From: an uncultured Thermodesulfobacterium sp.
Lineage (GTDB): Bacteria; Desulfobacterota; Thermodesulfobacteria; Thermodesulfobacteriales; Thermodesulfobacteriaceae
Reading direction: 5' to 3'
Assembly (NCBI GenBank): GCA_938091335.1
Contig: CALLJG010000002.1
Span: 36,435-100,434 of the forward strand
Length of the DNA stretch: 64,000 nucleotides
The notes beneath the pieces were generated by a model. It made no database searches. It was not told the DNA's origin and saw only the letters and a list, made by a program, of their open reading frames with translations. The first letter of the stretch is position 1; every line of letters starts with the position of its first letter. Positions 16,106-25,740 of this stretch are shown piece by piece. The position numbers and the translations under genes are program-made.

Positions 16106-17202
16106 AAATTTTAGTAGTAGATGATGATCCCATAATAAGAAAGAACATAAAAGAAATCCTTTCTTCAGAAGGATATCAAGTATATACTGCTGAAAATGGT
16201 AAAATAGCCTTAGAAATCCTCCCAGAAATCGAACCTGATATAATATTAGTAGATTATTTAATGCCAGAGTTAGATGGAATTTCTTTATGTAAAATTATAA
16301 AAAATAATCCAGACACTCTAGATATTGGGGTAATTTTAATTACAGCTGCTTATGATTTAGATACTAGAGTAAAAGGTCTTGGTTCAGGTGCTGATGATTT
16401 TTTAAATAAACCATTTTTTATACCTGAACTTAAAGCAAGAATTCTTTCCTTATCAAAAATTAAAAAATATCGAGATTTTTTGAAAAATTATCAAATTATA
16501 TTAGAAAAAGAAGTAGAAAAGAAAACAGCAGAACTTCAAAAAACTTATTTAGAACTTCAAATAGCCTACAATGAAATAAAGGAGCTTTCTTTAGAAATAA
16601 TTCACAAATTAGCCAAAGCTGCTGAATATAAAGACGAATATACAGGATTTCATATACAAAGAATTAGTTTTTACTCAACCAAAATTGCAGAATATTTAGG
16701 TTTGAGTAAAGAACAAATAGAACTTATTAGATATGGGTCTCCTTTACATGATATTGGAAAAATAAGTATTCCCGATAATATTTTATTAAAGCAAGGTCCT
16801 TTAAATAAAGAAGAATGGGAAATTATGAAAAAACATACTATTATAGGGGCTCAACTTCTTGGTGGCTCAAAGATAAAATATTTAAAAGCTGCCCAAAAAA
16901 TAGCTCTTTATCATCATGAAAAATGGGATGGAACAGGTTATCCCTACGGATTAAAAGAAAAAAAAATACCTTTATTTGCAAGAATTGTAACTATAGCTGA
17001 TGTTTTTGATGCACTTACTTCAGATAGACCTTATAGGAAGGCTCTTCCAATTAAAAAAGCTTTTGAAATTATCAAAAATGAAGCAGGAACTCATTTTGAT
17101 CCCCAGTTAGTTAAAATTTTCTTAGAAATAAAAGATGAAATTATTGAAATAAGAGAGTTATTTAAAGATCAAAATAGTTTTAATTTATTCAATTCTTTCT
17201 AA
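16069..17202 (+). CDS. Response regulator with HD-GYP cyclic-di-GMP phosphodiesterase output
   Basis: A two-domain signalling protein of 377 residues. The receiver domain (about 12-130) has the acidic pocket VVDDD (D18-D20), phospho-acceptor D62 in VDYLMPELDG, T92 and K114. A coiled-coil linker (about 135-175, EVEKKTAELQKTYLELQIAY) leads to the HD-GYP domain (about 176-370), with H227-D228 in PLHDIGKISIP and HHEKWDGTGYPYGL (H282-H283, GTGYP 288-292), then ADVFDALTSDRPYR. The catalytic metal ligands are present, so it should hydrolyse cyclic di-GMP when phosphorylated. No partner kinase is adjacent. It overlaps mobA by 37 bases, and its 3' end converges with yecE, overlapping by 18 bases. Confidence 0.93.
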   Translation: MFFPEIENPENIKILVVDDDPIIRKNIKEILSSEGYQVYTAENGKIALEILPEIEPDIILVDYLMPELDGISLCKIIKNNPDTLDIGVILITAAYDLDTRVKGLGSGADDFLNKPFFIPELKARILSLSKIKKYRDFLKNYQIILEKEVEKKTAELQKTYLELQIAYNEIKELSLEIIHKLAKAAEYKDEYTGFHIQRISFYSTKIAEYLGLSKEQIELIRYGSPLHDIGKISIPDNILLKQGPLNKEEWEIMKKHTIIGAQLLGGSKIKYLKAAQKIALYHHEKWDGTGYPYGLKEKKIPLFARIVTIADVFDALTSDRPYRKALPIKKAFEIIKNEAGTHFDPQLVKIFLEIKDEIIEIRELFKDQNSFNLFNSF

Positions 17203-17919
17203 AAGCTCTTTCATTCTTAAAGCATTAGGTACTGCATACCCTTTAGCAGTATTATCGAAATAAATAAAGGCTGATTTTATTTTAAAAGACCTAATTTTTT
17301 CAGCTAGTTTTTTAAGTTCCTCTTCTTCATAATTAGAAATATAAAGATTTTTGGATCCATGCATTCTTACGTAAAGATAATCAGTAGTTTGTACTTCATA
17401 CCAAGAGGGATATCTTTGGGCACAATCAGAAAAGCAGAGACATATTTTATATTTTCTTAAAAGGTTTGTAAATTCTTCATTATGAAAGGTGATATTTCTA
17501 ATCTCAATCACATGGTGATAGTCTGAAGAAAGTATTTTTAAAAAATTTTCTAAAAGTTCTTTATCGTATTTAAAAGAGGGAGGAAATTGAAAAAGAATAA
17601 CCTTTAGCTTTTCTTTTAAAGGGGAGATATATTTAAGAAAATTCAGATAATCTTCTTTTACCTCTCTAAGTTTTTTTAAATGAGTAATGGTTTTAGGAGC
17701 TTTTACAGAAAAAATAAAATTTTTAGGAGTTTCTTCATACCATTTTTTAAATGTTTTAGCTGAGGGAATTTTATAAAAGGTAGCATTTATCTCTACAGTA
17801 TTAAAATATTGTGAATAAATGCTCAACCACTCCCTAGGCTTACTTTCTGAAGGATATAAAAAATTTTTAAAGGAATAATAACTCCATCCACATATTCCAG
17901 TATAGTACTTGACTCTCAT
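17185..17919 (-). CDS. DUF72 (YecE-family) TIM-barrel protein
   Basis: A 244-residue member of the DUF72/YecE family, whose biochemical function is not established. The family pattern is clear: YYTGICGWSYYSFKNFLYP at the start, YFNTVEINATFYKIPSAKTF, FIFSVKAPKTITH, and DYLYVRMHGSKN, with the late FIYFDNTAKGYAVPNA. The gene stands alone on the minus strand and converges with the HD-GYP regulator, sharing 18 bases at the 3' ends. Confidence 0.9.
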   Translation of the reverse strand: MRVKYYTGICGWSYYSFKNFLYPSESKPREWLSIYSQYFNTVEINATFYKIPSAKTFKKWYEETPKNFIFSVKAPKTITHLKKLREVKEDYLNFLKYISPLKEKLKVILFQFPPSFKYDKELLENFLKILSSDYHHVIEIRNITFHNEEFTNLLRKYKICLCFSDCAQRYPSWYEVQTTDYLYVRMHGSKNLYISNYEEEELKKLAEKIRSFKIKSAFIYFDNTAKGYAVPNALRMKELLERIE

Positions 17920-17961
17920 ATTTTTAAAAGTTAAAATATTTTCAAAAATTTTAAAGAATCT

Positions 17962-18234
17962 TTGAGAAAGGTTTTTAAAACCGAAAAAGATTTAAAATTA
18001 TTTATTAAAAAATTTTTGAAAACGCACCTAAAGGGGCTTCCTACAGAAATAAAAATTGAAATTAAAGTTACAAAAATAAAACCAGCTGAGGTTGTTTTAA
18101 AATTTCCTTTTTATTCAGAAGGTAATTTAATAAGGGTAAATGAAGTTGATTTTTTATTGAAAAAATTAATGGAATACAAAATCAATGCTCAAGTTCACTA
18201 TATGGACGATTTAGAAGATTTTGGAGAAAATTAA
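17962..18234 (+). CDS. Hypothetical 90-residue protein upstream of mqnB
   Basis: Small charged protein with no family I recognise. It begins at a TTG (MRKVFKTEKDLK); no upstream ATG and no convincing ribosome site is present, so the start is uncertain. Predicted alternating helix and strand, no cysteines, no membrane segment. The stop is immediately followed by the mqnB ATG (TAA then ATG), so it is probably translated with the menaquinone genes. It could be an accessory protein or simply a gene carried in the operon. Confidence 0.6.
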   Translation: MRKVFKTEKDLKLFIKKFLKTHLKGLPTEIKIEIKVTKIKPAEVVLKFPFYSEGNLIRVNEVDFLLKKLMEYKINAQVHYMDDLEDFGEN

Positions 18235-18861
18235 ATGTTCCCATATCCTTTATTAATTCCATCTTATTTAGAAGCTTTTATTTTAAAAGACCTTAAAATA
18301 GATTTAAATATAATTGGAATTGGACCCATTGAATCAGCTCTTTCTACTTATGAAATTTTACTTAAAAAAAAATCCAAATTAGTATTTTTAACTGGTTGGG
18401 CTGGAGCTTATCCAGAAACTGAGTTAAAAATAGGTGACATAACTATAGCTACCTGCGAAATATTTGCTGATTTTGGAAAAAAATACGAAACTCACTTTAG
18501 TTCTTTTCCTCCAAATTTTGAAGTTTGTAATATTCTAGAACTGAACAATCCCTTTATTGAAAAAACTGTTCAACTCATAGAAAACTGTAACTTTTCTGTT
18601 AACATAGGTCCCCTAGCTACAGTATGTTCTACTACTTATGATTCTAAAAGAGCTTATTTTATTAAAACTAAATATAATGTTTTAGCAGAAAATATGGAAG
18701 GATTCGGAGTTGCAAAGGCCTGTGAAAAATTGGGAGTATCCTTAGTAGAAATAAGAATAATAAGTAATCTTTTAGCAACTCCTAATAAAGAATGGGACAA
18801 AAATAAAGCAAATAAAGTACTAAGAAAGGTTTGGGAATGTTTAATACGGAATTGGAAATAG
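18235..18861 (+). CDS. mqnB: Futalosine hydrolase
   Basis: Cleaves (dehypoxanthinyl-forming) futalosine in the futalosine route to menaquinone. The 208-residue protein has the nucleoside phosphorylase fold: IGIGPIESALSTYEIL near the N-terminus, TGWAGAYPETELKIGDITIA, and the substrate-binding ENMEGFGVAKACEKL with the acidic residue of NMEGF, followed by IRIISN. Adjacent mqnD supports the assignment strongly. The start ATG follows the previous stop directly. Confidence 0.9.
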   Translation: MFPYPLLIPSYLEAFILKDLKIDLNIIGIGPIESALSTYEILLKKKSKLVFLTGWAGAYPETELKIGDITIATCEIFADFGKKYETHFSSFPPNFEVCNILELNNPFIEKTVQLIENCNFSVNIGPLATVCSTTYDSKRAYFIKTKYNVLAENMEGFGVAKACEKLGVSLVEIRIISNLLATPNKEWDKNKANKVLRKVWECLIRNWK

Positions 18862-19664
18862 CTATTTCACCTTGTCCAAATGATATGTTTATAGTATCTG
18901 GCATACTTTTAAATAAAATTCCAACTCCTTTTAAACTAACTTTTCATTTGGAAGATATAGAGACTTTAAATAACTTAGCTATTAAAAAAAACTTTCCAGT
19001 GATCAAAGCCTCTTTTGGTATCTGGAATCTCATAGCTGAAGAATATGAATTATTACCAGTTGGATCAGCTATTGGATTGGGAGCAGGACCTTTATTAGTA
19101 GGGATTAATCCTTATAAAACAGAAGAGTTTTCTAAATTGAAAGTGGTAATTCCTGGAAAACATACCACAGCTCATTTTCTATTTAATCTTTTTTATCCTC
19201 ATAAAATTAAAAAAATTTTTACAAAATATTATGAAGTAATTCCCTATTTATTTAAAAATAAAGCTGAATTAGGAATCCTTATACATGAAGGTAGATTTAT
19301 CTATTCTAAATATCATCTTTATAAAATAATGGATTTAGGTAAATTTTGGAAAAAAACTACCAAAACACCTCTACCTTTAGGAGGGATTTTTGTAAAAAAA
19401 GAGATTCCATCTGAGATAAAAAATGAATTGATTCATATTTTTAGAAAAAGTATTTTATGGGCAAAAAAAAATTGGAAAGAAGTTTTACCTTTTCTTAAAA
19501 ATTATGCTCAAGAATTAGATTCTATAACCATAAAAAAACATGTATTTACTTATGTAAACGAGTATACCTATGAATTGAAAAATTCTGCATTAGAAGGCTT
19601 GACAATTTTAAAGGACATCTTAAAAATTAAGAAGCCTTTAAAAGAGATTATTTGGGGAATTTAA
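18837..19664 (+). CDS. mqnD: 1,4-dihydroxy-6-naphthoate synthase
   Basis: Converts cyclic dehypoxanthine futalosine into 1,4-dihydroxy-6-naphthoate in the futalosine menaquinone pathway. It has a periplasmic-binding-protein fold without a signal peptide. Diagnostic sequence at the start is [18 protein letters not shown], then [30 protein letters not shown] and [14 protein letters not shown] 18837 is preferred over a TTG at 18831 because the AAAGG at 18825-18829 is well spaced for it. The 5' end overlaps mqnB by 25 bases, indicating coupling. Product menaquinone would serve complex I and the membrane reductase. Confidence 0.93.
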   Translation: MFNTELEIAISPCPNDMFIVSGILLNKIPTPFKLTFHLEDIETLNNLAIKKNFPVIKASFGIWNLIAEEYELLPVGSAIGLGAGPLLVGINPYKTEEFSKLKVVIPGKHTTAHFLFNLFYPHKIKKIFTKYYEVIPYLFKNKAELGILIHEGRFIYSKYHLYKIMDLGKFWKKTTKTPLPLGGIFVKKEIPSEIKNELIHIFRKSILWAKKNWKEVLPFLKNYAQELDSITIKKHVFTYVNEYTYELKNSALEGLTILKDILKIKKPLKEIIWGI

Positions 19665-19668
19665 TTTT

Positions 19669-20370
19669 ATGGAGCTATGGAAAGTTTTTTTGCAAACTGG
19701 GTATATAGGAAAGATTGTACTTTTTACTTTGGTTTTTATGAGTATTCAAAGCTGGTATATAATTATAGTTAATTATTTTAGATACAAAAATTTCAAAAAT
19801 CTCATTTTAGAAATGGAATTATTAATAACTAAAAATAAAGATTTTTCTTCTTTTATCAAAACAGTTAAAGAGCTGGAACCTCATCTTATAGGGAAAAGTA
19901 TTAAAAAAATAGTTGCTTCTTTTGGAGAGATTTATGAGTACTATTTTGAAAACGAAACTCTAAAAAAAGAAGGCAACATGAACCTTGCACTTAGTTTAGC
20001 TGAAAAAGAATTAGGAGAAAAGACTTTAATAGAACAAGACAATATAATAATGAAAATTGGCAAAGGATTAGGAATTCTTGCTACTGTTGGTAATACCGCT
20101 CCTTTTATTGGGCTTTTTGGAACAGTATGGGGAATAATGAAAGCTTTTCATGATATAGGATTGAAAGGTAGTGCCAGTTTAGCTACTGTAGCTCCTGGAA
20201 TTGCAGAAGCATTGATCAATACTGCTATGGGTCTTTTTTGTGCCATTCCGGCAGTAATAGGCTATAATTATTATCTTTTAAAAAAAGAAGAAATTTCTAA
20301 ATCTTTAGAATTACTTTTTAAAAAATTACTACTCATATTAAAAAAGGGGTTTTTATCTTCAAAGATATAA
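19669..20370 (+). CDS. MotA/TolQ/ExbB-family proton channel protein
   Basis: A 233-residue inner-membrane protein. Three membrane segments are visible: about 13-35, then after a long cytoplasmic loop [31 protein letters not shown] (given here in shorter form as [19 protein letters not shown]) and [20 protein letters not shown]. These are the family signature with the conserved threonine and the TPFIGLLGTVWGI-type helix. TolQ energises outer-membrane constriction; ExbB energises TonB-dependent uptake. The usual TolR/ExbD partner is not next door: thioredoxin follows. The gene lies 4 bases after mqnD. Confidence 0.88.
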   Translation: MELWKVFLQTGYIGKIVLFTLVFMSIQSWYIIIVNYFRYKNFKNLILEMELLITKNKDFSSFIKTVKELEPHLIGKSIKKIVASFGEIYEYYFENETLKKEGNMNLALSLAEKELGEKTLIEQDNIIMKIGKGLGILATVGNTAPFIGLFGTVWGIMKAFHDIGLKGSASLATVAPGIAEALINTAMGLFCAIPAVIGYNYYLLKKEEISKSLELLFKKLLLILKKGFLSSKI

Positions 20371-20383
20371 ATTTAATTGAACT

Positions 20384-20413
20384 TTGACGATTTTAGTATA
20401 AATTTTTTAATAT
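20384..20413 (+). promoter_or_regulatory. Probable promoter of the thioredoxin gene
   Basis: TTGACG (20384-20389), an 18-base spacer, then TAATAT (20408-20413). Transcription would start near 20420, about 30 bases before the trxA ATG, and includes the strong ribosome site GAAAGGAGG. Confidence 0.5.
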
Positions 20414-20449
20414 AAATTTTTGAAAAATTTAGAAAGGAGGTAAAAATAA

Positions 20450-20776
20450 ATGGCCACATTAAACGTGAGTGATCAAGATTTTGAAAAAGAAGTTCTTCAA
20501 TCTAAAATACCTGTATTAGTAGATTTCTGGGCAGCATGGTGTGGACCATGTAGATTAATAGCTCCAATTATTAATGAAATTGCAGAGGAATTGCAAGGAA
20601 AAATAAAAGTATGTAAACTAAATGTGGATGAAAACCCAATTACTCCAGGAAAGTACGGAATTAGAGCTATTCCTACTTTAATTATATTTAAAAATGGAGA
20701 ACCTACTGAAGTAATAGTAGGAGTAGTATCTAAAACAACCATTTTAAGTGCGTTAGATAAAGTTTTAAAAGCTTAA
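20450..20776 (+). CDS. trxA: Thioredoxin
   Basis: Disulfide reductase of 108 residues, the full single-domain length. The active site WCGPC is at C31/C34 (FWAAWCGPCRLIAP), and the cis-proline loop appears as IRAIPTLIIFKNGE. No signal peptide, so cytoplasmic. The ribosome site GAAAGGAGG is one of the strongest in the window, fitting an abundant protein. It has its own probable promoter and is followed after 3 bases by the bamD-like gene. Confidence 0.97.
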   Translation: MATLNVSDQDFEKEVLQSKIPVLVDFWAAWCGPCRLIAPIINEIAEELQGKIKVCKLNVDENPITPGKYGIRAIPTLIIFKNGEPTEVIVGVVSKTTILSALDKVLKA

Positions 20777-20779
20777 AAA

Positions 20780-21544
20780 ATGAACCTTAAATTTTTAATG
20801 TATCTTTTGTTAATAATTTTTTTTCTTTCTTTTTTAAACTCGTGTGGAACGATTTCTAAACTTACTTCTGGAATATCTTCTCAATTTTCAGAAACTTTTT
20901 CCAAAAAAAAAGAGGAAGAACCCTTATTAGAAGAATTACTTAAAAAGGCAGAAAAAAACTTTATTAAAGGAAATTATGACCTTGCATATGAATACTATAA
21001 AGAAATAAGAGATAAATACCCAGGAACTCCTCAAGCTATTTTTGCAGAGTTAAGGATGGCAGATTCAAAATTTTGGAATGAAGAATATTTAGAAGCTATA
21101 GCTCTTTATGAAGAATTTGAAAAATTTTACCCTAATAATGAAGCTATTCCTTATGTAATATATCAGATAGGAACATGTTATTATAAAATGAGAAAATCTT
21201 ATGATAAAGACCAAACTTATGCTGAAAAGGCTATCTCTGCTTATAAAAGACTTATACAAAATTTTCCAAACAGCCCTTATAATTTAGAAGCAGAAAAAAG
21301 AATTAATGAACTTAGAGAATTATTAGCTCAACATGAATTATATATAGCTAAATTTTACTACAAAATAAAATATTATAGAGGAGCGTATCAAAGACTGTTG
21401 TATATTTTAAATACTTATCCAGAAACTTATACAGCTAAAGAGGCTCAAAAATTAGTTTTGACTTATTATCAAAAAGCTCTTTTAGAAACTCAAAAAATCT
21501 TAGAAGGTGAAAAAAAGGATTTCTGGGGGGAAAAGGTACCTTAA
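20780..21544 (+). CDS. bamD: Outer-membrane assembly lipoprotein, BamD family
   Basis: A 254-residue lipoprotein with tetratricopeptide repeats. The signal peptide ends in a lipobox (LSFLNSC, Cys22), so the mature protein is lipid-anchored. Helical repeats follow: LLKKAEKNFIKGNYDLAYEYYKEI, LRMADSKFWNEEYLEAIALYEEF and AYKRLIQNFPNSPYNLEAEKRINEL patterns (shortened here) are typical of BamD/YfiO, which works with BamA to insert outer-membrane proteins. The presence of such a protein supports a two-membrane cell. It converges with the zinc-ribbon gene, with 3 bases between. Confidence 0.83.
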   Translation: MNLKFLMYLLLIIFFLSFLNSCGTISKLTSGISSQFSETFSKKKEEEPLLEELLKKAEKNFIKGNYDLAYEYYKEIRDKYPGTPQAIFAELRMADSKFWNEEYLEAIALYEEFEKFYPNNEAIPYVIYQIGTCYYKMRKSYDKDQTYAEKAISAYKRLIQNFPNSPYNLEAEKRINELRELLAQHELYIAKFYYKIKYYRGAYQRLLYILNTYPETYTAKEAQKLVLTYYQKALLETQKILEGEKKDFWGEKVP

Positions 21545-21547
21545 AAC

Positions 21548-21742
21548 CTAAATTTCTTTGTCTTTATTTTTAACATTTTCTAAAATAGGTTCTTTTTTAA
21601 AGTCTTCCAAAACAAAGAAAGGTTCTTCTGAGGACTGAGGAAAGTAACCTATTTTTTCTAAAATTATTCCCATATCAGTTCCACATTTAGGGCAAATTTT
21701 TATTTCTTCAGAAAATATATAATTACACTTTATGCATCTCAT
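21548..21742 (-). CDS. Small zinc-ribbon protein downstream of secA
   Basis: A 64-residue protein with one zinc-ribbon formed by CIKC (C3, C6) and CPKC (C17, C20), then an acidic tail. Such ribbons bind zinc and often nucleic acid or protein, but no specific function can be named. The start overlaps the 3' end of secA by 20 bases on the same strand, so it is probably translated by coupling. The order is unremarkable, but the small size and overlap make it easy to miss. Confidence 0.7.
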   Translation of the reverse strand: MRCIKCNYIFSEEIKICPKCGTDMGIILEKIGYFPQSSEEPFFVLEDFKKEPILENVKNKDKEI

Positions 21743-24491
21743 TTTTAATCCCTCCAGTATCTAAGTTTCTACCACAGCATTTTTTATATTTTTTCCCACT
21801 TCCACAAGGACAGGGATCATTTCTTCCTATTTTTTGAATTTTTAAAGGTGATGAAGTATTTTCCTTTTTTTCAAATACATCTTCTTTCTTATACTGTAAT
21901 TTTTGAGTACCTATTTCATCTTTTTCTAGCTCTTCTATTATCTTTTCAGAAACTTCTTTGGATTCTTTAATCTCAATTCTAAATAAATAAGAAAGAGTTA
22001 TTTCTTTTATTTTTTTCATCAAATCTATGAATAAATAAAAAGCTTCTCTTTTATATTCTTGTAAGGGATTCTTTTGGCCATAACCTCTTAAGCCAACACT
22101 TTCTTTTAAATGATCAAGCATTAGAAGATGTTCTTTCCACAAGTTATCTATAGTACTCAAAAGAAAATATCTTTCTAAATTTCTCAAAGTTTCAGTTCCT
22201 ATATTTTTTTCTTTTTCCTCATATTTTTGTAAAGCATTATTTTTTAACTCTTTAATAAGATCTTCTTTTCTTGAAGTATCTCTATTTATTACAGGTGCAA
22301 AGGCAAAAATTTCTTTAAATCTTTGAATTAAAATGTCAATGTTTTGTTCTTCTAAATGTTTATTCTCTAAAAATACTTCTTCTACTAATTCTTCACATTT
22401 TTCTTCTATCATTGAAATAATCCAATCTTTAATAGAAGTATTTTGTAATATTTCTTTTCTTTGAGAATAAATGGTTTCTCTTTGTTTATTCATTACATCA
22501 TCATATTCCAAAAGATGTTTTCTTATTTCAAAATGATAGGCTTCTACCCTTTTTTGAGCTTGTTCTATTGCCTTTGAAAGCCAAGGATGTTCTAAAGGTT
22601 CTCCTTCTGGCAACCCAAGTTTTTCCATAAAACCTTTAAGTTTTTCAGAACCAAAAAGTCTTAAAAGATCATCCTCTAATGATAAAAAAAAGCGAGAAGC
22701 TCCGGGATCTCCTTGTCTTCCTGACCTTCCTCTTAGTTGATTATCTATTCTTCTTGATTCATGTCTTTCTGTTCCAATAATATAAAGTCCTCCTAATGCT
22801 TTAACTTTTTCTGCATCTTTTTGACATTCTAAATATTTTTCATAAAGTACTTTAGCCCAGTAATCTTTATATTTTGAAAGTGGATTAAGCCCTTGTCTTG
22901 CCATAGCAAGAACTTCATTCCATGCTCTTTCATCAATTTCAGAAAGATCATATCCTTCTGCAATAAGTTGAACTTTAGCCAGTCCTTCTGGATTACCACC
23001 AAGAAGGATATCAACTCCTCTTCCTGCCATATTTGTAGCAATAGTCACTGCATAAGATCTACCGGCTTGAGCTATAATTTGAGCCTCTTTTTCATGATGT
23101 TTTGCATTCAAAACCTGATGAGGAATCTTTTTCTTTTTTAACATCCTTGAAATTAGCTCACTTTTTTCAATACTAGTTGTTCCCACAAGAACTGGTCTTC
23201 CTTCTTTATAACATTTTTCAATTTCTTCAACTACTTTTTCGAATTTCTCCCTTTGGGTTCTAAATACTATATCAGGATAATCAACTCTTATCATAGGTTT
23301 ATGAGTAGGAATTACCACTACATCTAAATTGTAAATTTCTTTAAATTCTGCTGCTTCAGTTTCTGCTGTCCCTGTCATTCCAGCTATTTTTTCATACATT
23401 CTAAAATAATTTTGAATAGTAATCATTGCTAAAGTCTGATTTTCTGCCTCTATTCGAACTCTTTCTTTAGCCTCTATTGCTTGATGTAACCCTTCACTCC
23501 ACCTCCTTCCAGGCATTAGCCGCCCAGTAAATTCATCCACAATAATTACCTTTCCATCTTTTATTACATAATCTACATCTCTTTTAAATAAATGATGAGC
23601 TCTTAATGCTTGATGAATATGATGAACAAGCCTTACGTATCTTGGATTATATAAGTTTTTAATACCTAATAATTTTTCACATTCAGCAATTCCATCTTCA
23701 GTTAATATAACATTTTTATTTTTTTCATCTAAACTGAAGTGTACATCTTTATTTAACTTCCTAACAATTTCATCAATAAAATAATACATATCTGTTGATT
23801 CTTCAGAAGGACCTGAAATTATAAGAGGAGTTCTTGCTTCATCAATTAAAATTGAATCTACTTCATCAATAATAGCATAATAATGCCCTCTTTGAACCAT
23901 ATCTTCCAAAGAAAATTTCATATTATCTCGTAAATAATCAAATCCAAATTCACTATTTGTTCCATAAGTTATATCACAAGCATAAGCCCTTTTTCTTTCT
24001 AGATCTGTCATTTGATTTTGTAAATAACCCACTGTTATACCCAAAAATTTATAAATAGGACCCATCCATTCAGCATCCCTCTTAGCTAAATAATCATTTA
24101 CAGTAACAATGTGAACTCCTTTACCAGTAAGAGCATTAAGATACGCAGGTAAAGTTGCTACTAAAGTTTTACCTTCTCCTGTTTTCATTTCTGCAATTTT
24201 ACCTTCATGAAGAACAATACCTCCTATTATTTGAACATCAAAATGTCTCATTCCTAAAACTCTTCTTGAAGTTTCTCTTACCACTGCAAAAACTTCTGGC
24301 AAAATCTCATCTAAAGTAGCTCCTTTTTCTAATTGTTCTTTAAACTCTAAAGTCTTTTTAGAAAGTTCAAAATCCGAAAGTTTTTGTACTTGAGATTCTA
24401 ATTCATTTATTCTTTGAACAATAGGTTTTAATCTTTTTAACTCTCTTTCATTCTTTGTCCCGATTATTTTTGTTAAAACTTTGGTAATCAT
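21723..24491 (-). CDS. secA: Protein translocase ATPase SecA
   Basis: Motor ATPase of the Sec export pathway, 922 residues, typical for the family. Walker A is MKTGEGKT (residues 102-109), Walker B is [20 protein letters not shown] (a core SecA signature), and the second helicase half has [16 protein letters not shown] and [18 protein letters not shown]. The C-terminus carries the zinc motif [16 protein letters not shown], which binds SecB or ribosomes in other species, followed by a short extra tail. The partner gene secE lies at 63336 in the same window. Confidence 0.98.
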   Translation of the reverse strand: MITKVLTKIIGTKNERELKRLKPIVQRINELESQVQKLSDFELSKKTLEFKEQLEKGATLDEILPEVFAVVRETSRRVLGMRHFDVQIIGGIVLHEGKIAEMKTGEGKTLVATLPAYLNALTGKGVHIVTVNDYLAKRDAEWMGPIYKFLGITVGYLQNQMTDLERKRAYACDITYGTNSEFGFDYLRDNMKFSLEDMVQRGHYYAIIDEVDSILIDEARTPLIISGPSEESTDMYYFIDEIVRKLNKDVHFSLDEKNKNVILTEDGIAECEKLLGIKNLYNPRYVRLVHHIHQALRAHHLFKRDVDYVIKDGKVIIVDEFTGRLMPGRRWSEGLHQAIEAKERVRIEAENQTLAMITIQNYFRMYEKIAGMTGTAETEAAEFKEIYNLDVVVIPTHKPMIRVDYPDIVFRTQREKFEKVVEEIEKCYKEGRPVLVGTTSIEKSELISRMLKKKKIPHQVLNAKHHEKEAQIIAQAGRSYAVTIATNMAGRGVDILLGGNPEGLAKVQLIAEGYDLSEIDERAWNEVLAMARQGLNPLSKYKDYWAKVLYEKYLECQKDAEKVKALGGLYIIGTERHESRRIDNQLRGRSGRQGDPGASRFFLSLEDDLLRLFGSEKLKGFMEKLGLPEGEPLEHPWLSKAIEQAQKRVEAYHFEIRKHLLEYDDVMNKQRETIYSQRKEILQNTSIKDWIISMIEEKCEELVEEVFLENKHLEEQNIDILIQRFKEIFAFAPVINRDTSRKEDLIKELKNNALQKYEEKEKNIGTETLRNLERYFLLSTIDNLWKEHLLMLDHLKESVGLRGYGQKNPLQEYKREAFYLFIDLMKKIKEITLSYLFRIEIKESKEVSEKIIEELEKDEIGTQKLQYKKEDVFEKKENTSSPLKIQKIGRNDPCPCGSGKKYKKCCGRNLDTGGIKNEMHKV

Positions 24492-24570
24492 AATTTTATT
24501 AATTTAATACCTTTTATCAATAAAACAACTACCTTGTTTTTTAAATATTTGTCTTTTAAAATTAACTTCA

Positions 24571-25740
24571 ATGAAAATTAAAGAAAAATTAGAAGATTTT
24601 ATAGTTCATGAAATAGCTGATATATACCCAGAAAATCAAGGAGAATATTCTTTATACCTTCTTAAAAAATTAAATGTTTCTACTTGGGATGCACTTGGTA
24701 GAATTGCCAAAAAATTAAGAATTTCTATGAATTCTATTGGCTATGGAGGATTAAAAGATAAAAAAGCTCTCGCTCATCAATTTATTACTATAAAACAAGG
24801 ACCTAAAAAAGACATCAAAGAAAAAGAATTTGAATTAATCTATTTAGGGAAAACATCTAAACCTATGTGTAAAGAGCTTCTTATAGGGAATAAATTCGAA
24901 ATTGTAATAAAAAATTTTAAAATGGAAAAGAAAACCTTTGATAAAGAAGTACAATTAGTTAAAAATTTTGGATTGGCTAATTATTTCAACGAACAAAGAT
25001 TTAGCTCAGTCAAAACTTCAAAAAAATTCGTAGTTAAAGAAATCATAAAAGGAAATTATGAAGAAGCTCTTTATCTTATTTTAGCTGAAGGTAGTGCTGT
25101 AGATATTGAAAAAACAAGAAAATTAAGAAATTGTTTAAAAAAAAATTGGAAAAATTTTGAAAAATGTTTGGAATTTGCTAAAATAGGTTGGGAAAAAAAT
25201 TTATTGAATTTTCTTATAACTCATAAACCTTCTAAAAGGACTTTTAAAAGAGCTTTAAATCTTATAGATAAAGAATATCTTTTCTTTTTGGGAAATGTCT
25301 ATCAAAGTTATTTATGGAATGAAGTACTTAAAAAAGTCTTTGAAAAACTTAAAATAAAATGTTTTAAAGTTCCATATTTATTAGGAGAATTTTTATTTTA
25401 TAAAGAAATTTCTAAAGAGGATTTAGAATTTTTAAAAAATTTGAAGCTGCCTTTACCTTGTCCAAAATTAACTTTTAAAGATAAGAAAGAAAAAATAAAC
25501 TTAGCTTTGATTTATAATGAGATATGTAAAAAGGAAGGTTTAGGAGATATTAAAAATTTAAGAACTTTTGTAAAAGGATTAATTTTAAAAACTTATCCCA
25601 GGCCTGCTATAGTTTTTCCAGAAAACCTGGAATGGACAAAATTAGATAATGATGCTATAAAAATAAAGTTTACTTTAGAAAAAGGAGCTTATGCTACTTT
25701 AGTAATAAAAAGACTCTACTATGGTTATCAGAATCCCTAA
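24571..25740 (+). CDS. truD: tRNA pseudouridine synthase TruD
   Basis: Makes pseudouridine 13 in tRNA. The 389-residue protein starts with MKIKEKLEDFIVHEI, a motif that begins the family, and has IGYGGLKDKKALAHQFITIK, with the catalytic aspartate of GGLKDKxA, then FGLANYFNEQRFSS (typical NYFGxQRFG). YPRPAIVFPENL and EKGAYATLVIKRL close the protein. The sequence is rather divergent, of the type also found in archaea. It overlaps the next gene by 20 bases. Confidence 0.92.
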   Translation: MKIKEKLEDFIVHEIADIYPENQGEYSLYLLKKLNVSTWDALGRIAKKLRISMNSIGYGGLKDKKALAHQFITIKQGPKKDIKEKEFELIYLGKTSKPMCKELLIGNKFEIVIKNFKMEKKTFDKEVQLVKNFGLANYFNEQRFSSVKTSKKFVVKEIIKGNYEEALYLILAEGSAVDIEKTRKLRNCLKKNWKNFEKCLEFAKIGWEKNLLNFLITHKPSKRTFKRALNLIDKEYLFFLGNVYQSYLWNEVLKKVFEKLKIKCFKVPYLLGEFLFYKEISKEDLEFLKNLKLPLPCPKLTFKDKKEKINLALIYNEICKKEGLGDIKNLRTFVKGLILKTYPRPAIVFPENLEWTKLDNDAIKIKFTLEKGAYATLVIKRLYYGYQNP

